Source: Notospermus geniculatus (Eukaryota; Nemertea; Pilidiophora; Heteronemertea; Lineidae). Taken from it: a stretch of 64,000 nucleotides of DNA. Under the pieces are notes generated by a model. It was not told where the DNA came from. It ran no database searches and saw only the letters and a program-made list of their open reading frames with translations. A program made the position numbers and the translations under genes. Positions 34,120 through 44,945 of the stretch are shown one piece after another. Each line of letters begins with the position of its first letter. Position 1 is the first letter of the stretch. The stretch lies in NCBI GenBank assembly GCA_002633025.1, contig NMRB01001864.1, positions 20,585 to 84,584 on the forward strand, written 5' to 3'.

Positions 34120-35064
34120 TCAAGCAACGTAAAACGCAAAAGAATGAATATAGCTGGAGACAACGACCCACGAAAATGTTGACTTTATCGCGGATCGTCC
34201 GGAATCATTGGCGAAACTTGCAGTAATTTCCAATTTCACAACATATGGGAGCTGCCATATTGAAATGCTCGAACTACTTCCGACGTTCAACTCGGTNGAC
34301 ACAAAAAGCAACCTCATCCCGACGTCATCAAAAACAAGTCGGTCCACCATCCAACTTTTCACTTTCAACTTGTAGGTTGTTGTTTTGTTGTAATTAAACT
34401 TCTTCAGGGTTTGTTCAATGGTCACCTTGTTATTAGAATGACTTATTGCTGTAAATATATCCCTGGTGAAGGGATTTATAGTCGATTCAGTGAGGTGCAA
34501 AGGGTGTTTCATCCTCTTGCTCTTTTTTGAATAAATCTTTCTATTATTCATCAAATGTGAATGACGTAACTTTCCGGCGACGATGTGGTAGTCGAGAACA
34601 TAAGCATACAGCTTATTTATATTTCCACGTTTCTTTCTTACGAATACTGCCAACATGTGACCGCTGTACATATCTTCCTCACCTTCATAAATCCAGATCT
34701 CGTTATGACTACCGCGGAGGTTGGAAAAACTTGGAAACTGAGCAAACAATGTCCCGTTTAGTGTGAATATCTTGCAGTAGTCATGCGGCTGAAAATAGCA
34801 TCTGATTTTGTTGCCGAATACTCGTGGCTTTTGGATGTAGCCTTCTAACGTGAGCAGCTTTTTAATGGTGTAGTGGATAGACCTGTTGTTTGGCACCACT
34901 TCAGAAGTGTAGCTCACGAAAACAACTCTGTAATGATTTGAAAAAGTCAAGATTATTTCTTTTGTTGTATCTGAATAGTGTAGTCTTATCTTAAAACCCT
35001 TGGTTCCCCTTATAAACGGCAACATCCCTTGACCAACTAGTTTACCATTTTTTCCTATATTTTG
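34120..35064 (-). CDS. Terminal exon of an unrecognised beta-rich protein
   Basis: About 314 codons open on the minus strand, starting after a strong acceptor (CTGTTCTTTTTTCAG, exon from 35064) and ending in a stop at 34120. One N at 34298 obscures a codon. The sequence alternates short beta-like segments ('NEIWIYEGEE', 'GHMLAVFVRKKRG', 'YAYVLDYHIVAGK') and 'DRLVFDDVGMRLLFV', reminiscent of a WD40- or NHL-like beta-propeller, but I see no diagnostic motif and do not name a family. Composition looks coding, with no internal stops over 0.9 kb. Upstream exons should lie beyond 35064 and are not found in the repeats there, so they are distant or lost. Confidence 0.6.
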   Translation of the reverse strand, partial: QNIGKNGKLVGQGMLPFIRGTKGFKIRLHYSDTTKEIILTFSNHYRVVFVSYTSEVVPNNRSIHYTIKKLLTLEGYIQKPRVFGNKIRCYFQPHDYCKIFTLNGTLFAQFPSFSNLRGSHNEIWIYEGEEDMYSGHMLAVFVRKKRGNINKLYAYVLDYHIVAGKLRHSHLMNNRKIYSKKSKRMKHPLHLTESTINPFTRDIFTAISHSNNKVTIEQTLKKFNYNKTTTYKLKVKSWMVDRLVFDDVGMRLLFVXTELNVGSSSSISIWQLPYVVKLEITASFANDSGRSAIKSTFSWVVVSSYIHSFAFYVA

Positions 35065-35589
35065 CTGAAAAAAGAACAGCCTAAACATAAAGTAATGATA
35101 TTGCTGCCGATTTGAAAATTCTGTATGGTAATGTGGTCATGGAGGCGCGATACAGTAATTACCACACACATCGTGAATAATCATATAAATAGGGCACCTA
35201 ATCATGTTCTGATTAAAACCGACTTTTTGAACGGAGTATGAACCAACCCTTAGACCTACCGACCCAGGAGGACGGAAGGCCCAACCTCCAGCCCGCGTGA
35301 AGAAAATATCCACTTCGGTAGAATACCTTGGCCAGGAGGAAAAGGCTAACTTGCTCTCACATGGCGGCTTTCCCTACTCCAAAAGCCGCTTTCATTCTTT
35401 CATAATCCGCACGCCATTCTATTTTACTCGAGCCCGCTGCACTACATGCATTCGCTCTCGCGCCCAACCAGGGAAAATCCTACCACCAGTCAGTAGTTTT
35501 CTTCTCGAATGCAAACCACCATGGGGCGTCTATCAATACTCACAGCGCCAATTGAAGGTTTCCAACAACATCCACATGAAGGCCTGACG
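35065..35589. other. Gene-free stretch
   Basis: Likely intron or upstream sequence of the minus-strand exon. No structure is seen except the approach to the tandem array. Confidence 0.3.
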
Positions 35590-35959
35590 CTAGCAATGCC
35601 CACAACGTCAATTTAAGCTTTTATACTACAGCACCCTGGGAGGGGCTTGACGCTGGCCATGCTCACAACGCCAATTTAAGCTTCCATAAAATAGCATCCC
35701 GGAGGGGCTTGACGCTAGCAATGCTCACAACGACAATTTAAGCTTCCGTAAAATAGCATAAAATAGCGTTAATTTAAGCTTTCATACAACAGCACCCTGG
35801 GAGGGGCTTGACGCTAGCCATGCTCACAACGCCAATTTAGGCTTCCATAAAATAGCACCCCGGAGAGGCTTGACGCTAGCCACGCTCACAACGTCAATTT
35901 AATCTTCCATAAAACATGTAAAATAGCACCCCGGAGGGGCTTGACGCTAGCCATGCTCA
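35590..35959. repeat. Tandem array, ~64-bp unit, ending at an N
   Basis: About six units contain GGAGGGGCTTGACGCTAGC, ATGCTCACAACG and AATTTAAGCTTCCATAAAAT. A single N at 35960 cuts the last unit and unrelated sequence follows, so this is probably a collapsed or gapped array. Confidence 0.75.
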
Positions 35960-36221
35960 NGGGGGGTTATAGGTTAGGGTCAGAGCCAGAAAAGAATCAG
36001 GATATTATAAGCGCATATGGATCCACTTTTTGAAGTTGGCACAATGCCAGATGGCTCGCCAGACCGCCTTCTTAGCTTTTACAATTACTCTTGAAAGTTG
36101 TTTTGCTTTGCCATTTCCGGGCATTTGGCTAGGTAAACAAATGGCGCCTTGTTCTCGAAAATGTAAGATAATTTCAGATTTCAAGGCTGTGTTTTAACTT
36201 TCGTTTTGAGCTGATCGATTA

Positions 36222-36614
36222 TTAGTGAGGTTTCGCAAATCTGACGAAACTTGAAGTACGAAATACGAAATTGAACTTCATTTCCATGACGTAATGTATT
36301 TCAGGAGATGGTTGGTACCACAAATATCACCTGCCGCAAGAGCGTCGTTTAGCGTGTGACGTTAGACTGATAGAGTTACGGTGTATATTAAACTTTGAAG
36401 TTTATCTTTCTTTTACACTTCATAGATACGAAGTGGAAATTTAAAAATTAAAGATGCACCATAACTCTCTCGGTCTTACATGATGTGCTAAAAGACACAC
36501 TGGCAGCAGGAATGTCTGTGGTACCAACCATCTTCTGAAATACATTACGTCATGGAAATGAAGTCCAATTTCGTACTTCGTGTTTCGTCAGATTTGCGAA
36601 ACCTCACTATTAAC
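36222..36614. repeat. Foldback MITE, AGTGAGGTTTCGCAAATC ends
   Basis: TTAGTGAGGTTTCGCAAATC and GATTTGCGAAACCTCACTA are inverted, with the arms continuing through TACGAAAT and CATTTCCATGACGTAATG. The ends match the 18029-18148 family although the interiors differ. Confidence 0.7.
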
Positions 36615-36886
36615 GAGAAATTGACGTACGAGCCTCTTGAAAACTGAGGAGGGTAGTCTGTAGTTCCCGGAAAGCTGGAAACCTGGAAAGTATGTTGGAA
36701 AGCTGGAAAGTGTGGGGAATCCCAAAGGTTCAGTATAAAATCTTGAATATCCCGATGGAACGATCCTCGTGGTGTTCGAAGTTTGTTGATGTCATGTCGC
36801 CTAAACGACACGTCGAATACGCGCTTTTAATTGAGAAAAATGCACAAAAAAATATTCAAAACATATCGAAGTTTGTATGGATGTGC

Positions 36887-37829
36887 CTCCATGGTGTACA
36901 GTCATGGACATTAGTTTATCTACACTTTATATGTTGAATATTTCAAATACTACTGGGCCGATTTTAACACGGTTTGTTCCATATGAAGGTACATCTTGTT
37001 GGTCATATTCCTGGATCAGAATTTTGGAAATTTGGAAATATCGTAATTATGTAATAGCTCATCCGGAAAAAAACACTAAAATCAAAATTTTTATTATGTA
37101 ATGTTTTTGAGATTTTTGTTGCAGATGTGATAGAGTAGAACTTTCTAAGGAATTTGGGCTTTGTTTCATCAAAATATGTTGAGTGGTTGCTGAGATATTT
37201 GAGATTATCAAAATTTTGATAATTTGAGATTTTCGTGTTTGTTAGGAAATTTTGATGCCATTAGATAAAGCTAACCTCAGAATATGGATTTACAAAACTT
37301 TGGAACGTTTTGCCTTAATTGGGAAGAAATATTGCACACTTTTCAAAGTATCAAAATATTGATATTTTGAAACACATACATAACTTCTAACCAGTTTTGG
37401 CTAAACGTTCCAAAACTTCATACGTCTTCACTTTTAGGTGAACTCTGTCTTCTGGCATCAAAGTTTTGTGAAAAATTGAAAAATCTCAAATTATCGAAAT
37501 TTTGATAATCTCAAATATCTCCGCAACCACTCAACGGATTTTGATGAAACAAAGTCCATGATCCTTAGAAGGTCCCACTCTACCAAAACTGCAACAAAAG
37601 TCACAAAAAAATTACGTAATAAAAATGTTGATTTTTATGACTTTTTCTGATGAGCTATTACGTAATTACGATATTTCCAAATTTCCTAAATTCTGATGCA
37701 GGAATATGACCAACAAGATGTACTTTCATATGGAACAAACCGTGTTAAAATTGGCCCAGTAGTATTTGAAATATTCAACTTATAAGGTGTAGATAAACTA
37801 ATGTCCATGACTGTACATGCACTCATTTT
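36887..37829. repeat. ~940-bp palindrome
   Basis: Arms ~36887-37240 and ~37480-37829 are inverted (GTACAGTCATGGACATTAG... and ...CTAATGTCCATGACTGTAC). Inner TCAAAATTTTGA hairpins flank the centre. Confidence 0.8.
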
Positions 37830-37984
37830 TAGGCCCCCTTTAGGACCACGAATCGGCTTCGAGTCCACTCCTGCCGTCTAGTGTAAACTAAGATAGTAGC
37901 CTTGGTTTCATCTGAAAGGCGAACCAACAAAATTGTAGGTGGACCGCAAGAAGACACTTTCGCGTATTGTTAATGACCAAACTA

Positions 37985-38925
37985 GAGCTCTTTTTACACG
38001 GTCATGACGGTGCCGGTGCGTTCCGGATCGAGACTAGATCGAGGATGGTTCGGTTATTTTTCCCCTTTTAAAAGCAAAACAACTGACCTCCACCTTCCTC
38101 GCACCAGTTCAGTTCGCCGCATGAGTCTCGGGAGGGTGGAGGTAGGTGCAGGTCAGTTATTTTCTCGTGTAAAAGCGAACCGACCTCCACCGGCCTCGGG
38201 CGGGATTGAGCACGCTACCTGAGTGACATCACTCGCGTACTTGCTGTCAGTTTCCTTTGAAGAAATCACGCACGATATTTCTCAAGCACTGCTCATGCTG
38301 TTTGAAGCATAGTTTATCGATTTTTTTGTGATTATTTCCGGGATATTTTTTTACGTACGATAACTGTAAATGTTGATACACGCTATCTAGTGGTATGCAT
38401 TTGAACGAACCGACCTCGAACCAGATCGAGGCGGGTTACTGAAGCTGAAAGGGTAAATGTCGTCCTGGGTATATACAAAGATTACCAAGGATCTCAATCT
38501 TCACTAAAACAATACCCTGGGTGTAGTTTCGGTAGCCGAACATCACCCAGCATGTGCAATCGGTGCCTAGGAACGAGTCCTATTTGGAATCCCGTGGAAT
38601 CTCGCGGTCTGGCGCCGCGGTACATGTTCAGTGTAGTTGTTCTTGACATTCTGCAGGCTGTCATGTGACCACGGGCGAGACAACCTTGAATCCAGGCGTC
38701 ATACCACGATGCTGGGTGATGTTCGGCTACCGAAACTACACCCAGGGTGTTGTTTTAGTGAAGATTGAGATCCTGGGTAACCTTTGTATATACCCAGGAC
38801 GACATTTACCCTTTCAGCGTTACTGAACCCGCACCGTGTAAAAGCGATCAATCCATCCTGAACCGAACCCGCCCGAGGAGGGTGGAGGAAGGTTTCCTCG
38901 AACCAGCACCGTGTAAAAGGGCCTT
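37985..38925. repeat. Inverted-repeat element with TTTTACACGGT ends
   Basis: TTTTTACACGGTCATGACGG and AGCACCGTGTAAAAGGG are inverted, with GAACCGACCTCGAACC-type blocks on both sides. The element at 38450-38815 lies within it. Confidence 0.65.
38450..38815. repeat. Nested foldback, GGGTAAATGTCGTCCTGGG ends
   Basis: Arms of ~110 bp (38450-38565 and 38705-38815) are almost perfect inverses and include GGTAGCCGAACATCACCCAG. Confidence 0.8.
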
Positions 38926-39101
38926 ATGAGTGCCAAGCTAGGATAATTTATTTGTTCAGATCATACTGCTGTGATGTAAGAATGTGGGACATTCCGTTTT
39001 ATGGGGTAAACTTTTTTCTACAATTTGGCACTTTCTGGTACTTTCCAACTTTCCAGCTTTCCATGTTTCCAGCTTTCCAGCTTTCCGGAAACTACAGACT
39101 A

Positions 39102-39884
39102 CCAGTGAGGCGGGTTCACTGTTTTCCTGTCCGATTACATCCATTTCGCCTCAACGTACTGCTGCATGTTACATACATTGTTGTCTGAATACCATACCGT
39201 AAATGTTTTGATGGTGTAACTGATTTCTTACCTTCAGGGCCATCAATCGTCTGTTGAGGCTCATTGGAACGTCTTGTTTACATAATTCCCTTGAAGAATA
39301 CTCTCGCTGGAGAAAGCACGTGCCACTGTCAAGGTCGTAAATAAAAGCTGACGACCTGTGAAGCAAGCATAAACTTGAACAGTACAGTATGGATCGTATA
39401 TAAATTCCAGACGTGTATAAGGTTTCGTGGAATGTCGTAGGCCTAGTGTGTACGTTCACATATGCCGCGAGGTATTGCCTTTTCCCGACGTATATTGGAT
39501 AACTGAACTCGCATGGCAGCATGTCCAGCCCTCTTTCCTTGGGAAACCGGCAGTCTAACATCTTCGACGGCAGATTTTATTTGGATATTCTAATGGAAAA
39601 TTCGCTGGTATGCCTCCTCAGCGAGTGTTCAAATACACCTCACGGAAGCATGGACAGGCCGGTTGTCTACAGAACTCGCTATGAACAACAATAAGCAGTA
39701 AGGCTATGAACAACAATAAGCCATAAAGCATAGGTATTAAACAGCAAAAGGGCACACACCGTCCAGGAACCATAGAGGTCGTTTAGTTTTAATCTTGACA
39801 AGGTGTACCATACAGATTCGACATGCATAGTACTATAAATTGGAAAATGTTCTTTGGCAAGATTAATATGATACACTACTGCAA
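39102..39884. other. Gene-free stretch
   Basis: No gene recognised. GCTATGAACAACAATAAG is directly repeated at 39679-39720. Confidence 0.35.
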
Positions 39885-40152
39885 ATATCAAATACACCGA
39901 CATCATAGGATATTTTTAAACGATCGGAAATTGTCTTAGAAGAAAGAATTTCCCATGTTGAAGCCCTCTGCCTGTGATGATCGTCGATGGGTTAAAGTGA
40001 GGCTGAGCTAAATCTCAGCCCTAACGATAAAATTTTCTTGTCCCTGACATGATCCCGGTTTCAAAGGCTTCTCGGGCGAATTCTAAAAAAAATACTGTCC
40101 CACCTGTTGTTTCCCAATCATGGTTCCGTGTGGCCAGTAACAATATGAAAAC
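39885..40152 (+). repeat. Segmental duplication, copy B, 5' part
   Basis: Matches 31195-31470 (ACACCGACATCATAGG, GGCTTCTCGGGCGAATT, CCAGTAACAATATG). It stops at the insertion beginning at 40153 and resumes at 42305. Confidence 0.75.
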
Positions 40153-40419
40153 CGGCTGGTATAAAATGCAGGTTGCAGGTTGCCCTGCAGAACCTAGTTT
40201 GCAGGTCATATCGTTAGTCAACCCCATGTAGAAAATAATGCAACCGCCTAGGGGTCGAGGTTGCACATGGTACTTCTGTAGTTCTCTATCTCGCGAATTT
40301 TCCTCGGTATAATATACGGGCGGTTATATCCGCAAAAAAGTAGACGTTGACAAAACAGAAACGTAGGTTATAAAATCAGAGACGTGCTGTTAGAAAACAA
40401 AGATATTCTTTGAGGGTTA

Positions 40420-40612
40420 TGAAAAGTGACTCGAAATATCGAATTTTTGACGCAAAAACTGCACGCTGAATTGAGAAAATAAGGCTCGGGGCACCTTCTG
40501 ATGACGGTTCACGAGGGCCCCCGAGCCTTATTTTCCCAATTTTTTTGTGCAGTTTGTCAGATTTTTTGCGTCAAAAATCGGAGATTTCGAGTCACTTTAC
40601 ATAACCCTTAAC
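40420..40612. repeat. Foldback with GGCTCGGGGGCCC centre
   Basis: GGGTTATGAAAAGTGACTCG and CGAGTCACTTTACATAACCC are inverted; the arms include TTTTTGACGCAAAAA and AAATAAGGCTCGGGG. Confidence 0.7.
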
Positions 40613-40681
40613 AAAACAGAGACATTTACCTGCGATTTAGCTGTGACACAATGGAGACGCTGGGTTACTACCCGGAATAAA

Positions 40682-41039
40682 ATGACCATTTCGATCATTT
40701 CGGCCACTTCACTTCGGCCGTTTCGATCATTTCGACCACTTCACTTCGGCCGTTTCGGGCATTTCGGCCACTTCACTTCGGCCGTTTCGATCATTTCGGC
40801 CACTTCACTTCGGCAGTTTCGATCACTTCGGCCGTTTCGATCATTTCGACCACTTCATTTCGGCCGTTTCGATCATTTCGACCACTTTATTTCGGCCGTT
40901 TCGGTCATTTCGGCCACTTCACTTCGGCCGTTTCGATCATTTCGGCCACTTCACTTCGGCCGTTTCGATCATTTCGACCACTTCACTTCGGCCGTTTCGG
41001 GCATTTCGGCCACTTCACTTCGGCCGTTTCGATCATTTC
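40682..41039 (+). repeat. 32-bp minisatellite running into an assembly gap
   Basis: About eleven units of TTTCGATCATTTCGGCCACT plus 12 more bases ending CGGCCG, with variants such as TTTCGGGCATTTCGACC. The frame stays open in all three phases because the unit has no stop, so open frames through it carry no weight. Confidence 0.85.
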
Positions 41040-41862
41040 NNNNNNNNNNNNNNNNNNNNNNNNNNNNNNNNNNNNNNNNNNNNNNNNNNNNNNNNNNNNN
41101 NNNNNNNNNNNNNNNNNNNNNNNNNNNNNNNNNNNNNNNNNNNNNNNNNNNNNNNNNNNNNNNNNNNNNNNNNNNNNNNNNNNNNNNNNNNNNNNNNNNN
41201 NNNNNNNNNNNNNNNNNNNNNNNNNNNNNNNNNNNNNNNNNNNNNNNNNNNNNNNNNNNNNNNNNNNNNNNNNNNNNNNNNNNNNNNNNNNNNNNNNNNN
41301 NNNNNNNNNNNNNNNNNNNNNNNNNNNNNNNNNNNNNNNNNNNNNNNNNNNNNNNNNNNNNNNNNNNNNNNNNNNNNNNNNNNNNNNNNNNNNNNNNNNN
41401 NNNNNNNNNNNNNNNNNNNNNNNNNNNNNNNNNNNNNNNNNNNNNNNNNNNNNNNNNNNNNNNNNNNNNNNNNNNNNNNNNNNNNNNNNNNNNNNNNNNN
41501 NNNNNNNNNNNNNNNNNNNNNNNNNNNNNNNNNNNNNNNNNNNNNNNNNNNNNNNNNNNNNNNNNNNNNNNNNNNNNNNNNNNNNNNNNNNNNNNNNNNN
41601 NNNNNNNNNNNNNNNNNNNNNNNNNNNNNNNNNNNNNNNNNNNNNNNNNNNNNNNNNNNNNNNNNNNNNNNNNNNNNNNNNNNNNNNNNNNNNNNNNNNN
41701 NNNNNNNNNNNNNNNNNNNNNNNNNNNNNNNNNNNNNNNNNNNNNNNNNNNNNNNNNNNNNNNNNNNNNNNNNNNNNNNNNNNNNNNNNNNNNNNNNNNN
41801 NNNNNNNNNNNNNNNNNNNNNNNNNNNNNNNNNNNNNNNNNNNNNNNNNNNNNNNNNNNNNN
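41040..41862. other. Assembly gap (823 N)
   Basis: Run of N directly after the minisatellite. The array is probably longer than shown. Confidence 0.99.
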
Positions 41863-41869
41863 AAAGTTA

Positions 41870-42150
41870 AAGTTTGGGTTTATAGTCTGATATCAACAAC
41901 GGTAGAGGTGTCATCCGACTTCACACTTTAACCCCAGTCTATCCTGAAACCTTTCAGTAGAACTCAGATGAGCTGCTCATTCAGCGCATACAATCTGAGC
42001 ATTTCCGACCGGTACCCATTTATACACCTGGGTGGAGAGAGGCCAGTAAGGCAAAGAGACCTGCCCAAAGTCTCACGCCAGCAGCGGGATTCGAACCCGG
42101 GATCCTCTGACCGCTAGTCGGAGGCCCGAACCACTACACCACCGTGGCTC
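41870..42150 (-). mobile_element. tRNA-derived SINE
   Basis: On the minus strand: GAGCCACGGTGGTGTAGTGG (A box region), CCCGGGTTCGAATCCCGCTG (B box), then a body with GGGCAGGTCTCTTTGCC and an AT-rich end. It is partly bounded by the N gap. Confidence 0.75.
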
Positions 42151-42304
42151 CTCGACTCACCAGAGATTCACCAGAGATCCCCTTTAAATGAAGTCTGCAA
42201 TACCAGGGGACTATTTTGCAAATCGTAAAGTGCAATATAAAGCAAGTACCATTACCTGCAGGGCAACCTGCAACCTGCATTTTATACCAGCCGATATGAA
42301 AACC

Positions 42305-42510
42305 ACTGCAAGCATTTCCTCAACCTTCGGTATCAATAATTTCGTAACTGTGACTTGTAAAGTACATTGTAGAGAAGCTGGCTCGTTCTTCGTGGTTTGA
42401 ATCAAACGATGGACACAATATCACGTCATGCTACATTTCGCAAGCAAATGAACACAAGCATTGTACGTTTATATTTAGCATCTGACGGTATTTTGTATGT
42501 ATGGGCCCCG
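42305..42510 (+). repeat. Segmental duplication, copy B, 3' part
   Basis: Matches 31470-31650 (CTTCGGTATCAAT, CTCGTTCTTCGTGG, ACAATATCACGTCATGCTA, GACGGTATTTTGTATG). Confidence 0.75.
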
Positions 42511-42656
42511 GGCAGGTTAGATTGCAGTCACACTGGTTGTTAATCTTTTAAAAAAACCTCCGATGTTACTTCGGCAAAAACACGGCTTTAGCTGATATAG
42601 TCCACACGTGAGTTTACATCGTACCGGTTCTTCGAACACTTAAAGCCACACACTAT

Positions 42657-42760
42657 GCACCGCTACTCACTCCCCAATTCGGCCGAAATATAGTGCAACC
42701 TCATACAGGCGTGCGTAGTGTATAGAACCATAGAACCACATATTATAGCATTATCCTGCA
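42657..42760. repeat. Dispersed repeat, inverted copy of 3339-3445
   Basis: Contains CCGAAATATAGTGCAACCTC and TAGCATTATCCTGCA, the inverse of the block in the TDP-43-like gene's intron. Confidence 0.6.
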
Positions 42761-42764
42761 TAGT

Positions 42765-43410
42765 CTCGCGCAGCCAGACTCTTTCATTACCATTACAGAG
42801 TCTGGCCCCAAACTTGATTTTTACTGTTCGATGGTAGTCTCGCGCAACTGCGAATTTCGGGTCAGACTCACTCACTCAACTCAGTCTCACAACCTTCCAG
42901 AATGCCTGAATCTGGCAATGAATCGATTAGCGAAGTGATCTGAGACAGCATCAACTTACTGGAGTTGAATTTTAGGCTGAAGTCTGAGCAGGAATTGTGT
43001 ATCCGTATGGAAAGCGAGATCGAGAAAACCCAACTGACATTTATGGTCGTCGCCATGATGAGATCACATGATCAATTATCTTGCCCAATCAGCAGCCAGA
43101 TTGTGATTTTTAAATGGGAGGAATCGGCGGATGGAAATGAACGACTAGCTCTGTCCCTGATTAGCCAATCAGCGAGCGTACCAGGATCTTGGTACGCCTC
43201 CGAACAGTAATTTCGCAGTTTGATCCCAGACGCTTGTTCGATCCCCAGATTCGAAACAGCGGCTGGGTGACCGAGACTATATCCTGCATCGAGGTTTGGG
43301 AATCCCCTTGGGGAATCCCCAATGCTGTGTGTAGTCTTGCGCAGCCAGCAACACAGTACTGCTACTGTTCCCCAGATTCGACACAGCGGCTGGGTGACCG
43401 AGACTATGCT
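42765..43410. repeat. Repeat cluster with AGTCTCGCGCAGCCAG words
   Basis: TAGTCTCGCGCAGCCAGAC occurs near 42763, TAGTCTTGCGCAGCCAGC near 43332, and CAGCGGCTGGGTGACCGAG twice (43257-43275 and 43384-43402). No gene is recognised in between. Confidence 0.45.
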
Positions 43411-43450
43411 CGTCGATTATAACCCATTTGTCTATAGTGTCTGGCTTTAA

Positions 43451-43582
43451 AGGCTGAGTGTACATTGAGGTACACGAGACACGAACACGCAGGCGAACAA
43501 TGACTTCACAAAGGATTCATCCCCATGAAACCTTTGTTCGCCTGCGTGTTCGTGTCGCGTGTACCTCGATGTAGTTTCAGCC
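43451..43582. repeat. Foldback MITE, GGCGAACAA family, copy 2
   Basis: Arms GTACACGAGACACGAACACG and CGTGTTCGTGTCGCGTGTAC around TTCATCCCCATGAA. Copies at 33343 and 49497. Confidence 0.75.
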
Positions 43583-43806
43583 TAATGCCCGTGTCACACT
43601 GTCCCGATGTTGACACCCGATGGCCACACGAATTAATGGAAACGCTAGGAAATCTTACTGATAAGTGCCAGCCTGAAGAGGATCCCGGTTGGGATCGCAA
43701 ATTTTCAAGATTCTGGAAGTTGAATTCGGGGCCATCTTCACGCAAAATTCCATAATCGTGTCGCCATCGGGTGTCTAATTTCGGGACAGTGTGACACGGG
43801 CATTAC
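43583..43806. repeat. Foldback, AATGCCCGTGTCACACTGTC ends
   Basis: TIR of ~45 bp; the right end is GACAGTGTGACACGGGCATT. The interior carries a copy of the hammerhead-like element. Confidence 0.75.
43654..43735 (+). mobile_element. Third hammerhead-like element copy (partial)
   Basis: GTGCCAGCCTGAAGAGGATC, a GATCCC-GGTT-GGGATC hairpin, GCAAA (core A changed) and TTCTGGAAGTTGA. The stem II bases differ from the other copies but still pair, which argues that the hairpin was maintained. Confidence 0.55.
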
Positions 43807-43855
43807 GTATCTGGGCTAAAACAACGTCTTTGGTAGGTAAGCAAAATACGCGTCT

Positions 43856-44529
43856 TATGCCCCGCTTTCACTGACGCTACGAATGTTCCGAATCGTCCCT
43901 AATCAGAAATTTGTCCGGTTTCGTATATAATTCTCAAACGTTTCTTGCAGTTCTTAAATGATTCTTACTTGATTCCTAAACATTCGTACAGTTCGTGTGA
44001 GTTCGTCGAGTCGCCACGGAAGTTTTTTTTTCTCAAGAACTTTCGTTCGACGGTTCACGAATTTCAAATTCTTAGATCGTAAACACTTCGTAACCCTTTC
44101 TTATCATCCGTATCAGCCTCGTTGTCGATTCTTTTGCATTCTGGGCTATTCTTGGCCATTCGTGTCTCCCTCAAATTCGTGGACCCACTCCGAAAACATC
44201 CCGAAACAGGCACGATTATCCCGAATCTATCTGTGAATCAAGTACAAATCGGCCACGAATCAGCCACGAATATTCTTAAGTGAGTCATTCCTTATACGTA
44301 CAATTCTTATATGATTCTTTAAATTCGTACTGAATTCGTACCTGAATTTCGTTAACCCTTCCACGAAAGTTTTTGACAAACAAACTTCCCTGCGATTAAT
44401 GTCTAGGAATCAACTAAGAATCATTTAAGAACTCCAAGAAACGTTTGAGAATTATCTACGAACCGGACATGTACAATTTTCAGATTCGGGGCGATTCGGG
44501 ATATTCGTAGCGTCAGTGAAAGCGGGGCA
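43856..44529. repeat. ~670-bp foldback, ATGCCCCGCTTTCACTGACG ends
   Basis: Arms of ~130 bp (CAAACGTTTCTTGCAGTTC against AACTCCAAGAAACGTTTGAG). The interior is rich in ATTCTTAxxTGATTC words and non-coding. Confidence 0.75.
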
Positions 44530-44789
44530 TTATATGAGGTGCTTCAAACACCTTTCTGCCTCTTCACTTGATCACTCACGTGATCAGTATCGGTATTTAA
44601 GTGGTTTCTTTCAGTTTCATTTTTTCCTATTAATGCTAAACAAAGCACAATAACTACAAATCGCACAATTCAATAACACTGAAAACCATTGTAAAACCAA
44701 CAGGTACTCATACCTTTATTCATGTTGATTTATTGATTTTGGGCAAAGTCAGACGAATACGTGTACATACTCTAGTGTCTTAGATGTAA

Positions 44790-44935
44790 AACCGGTGTAG
44801 TAGAATCTAATGTACCCTGATATAGGATGTTGGGTGGACACTTTTTATCAGCTTTCTGACGATGTTGTTGATATCAGATATGTCCGTAGGACATCTGATA
44901 TCAGGGGACATTATATTCTATTACAACTGTAATGG
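44790..44935. repeat. Foldback, CCGGTGTAGTAGAATCTAAT end
   Basis: CCGGTGTAGTAGAATCTAATGT (trimmed) is inverted against ACATTATATTCTATTACAAC, with GATATCAG hairpins. Shares blocks with 6320-6760 and 50470-50545. Confidence 0.6.
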
Positions 44936-44945
44936 CAAGAATATT

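Larger units (their letters stand above)
36655..39101. repeat. Composite bounded by inverted TTTCCAGCTTTCC blocks
   Basis: GGTAGTCTGTAGTTCCCGGA with GGAAAGCTGGAAA words (36655-36715) is inverted against 39040-39101 (CGGAAACTACAGACTACC). Two further palindromic elements are nested inside. Confidence 0.65.
40153..42293. mobile_element. TIR element with 10-bp duplication splitting copy B
   Basis: Ends CGGCTGGTATAAAATGCAGG and CCTGCATTTTATACCAGCCG are inverted for ~40 bp. The flanks repeat ATATGAAAAC (40143-40152 and 42294-42303). Copy A shows the empty site. The duplication length would fit a Mutator-like element. The inside contains a foldback, a minisatellite, an N gap and a SINE, and no transposase in the readable part. 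Confidence 0.7.

Noticed and set aside
40547-41890. Long open frame through the minisatellite and gap
   Set aside because: It is a 32-bp repeat without stops followed by N; there is no start context, family resemblance or splice evidence.
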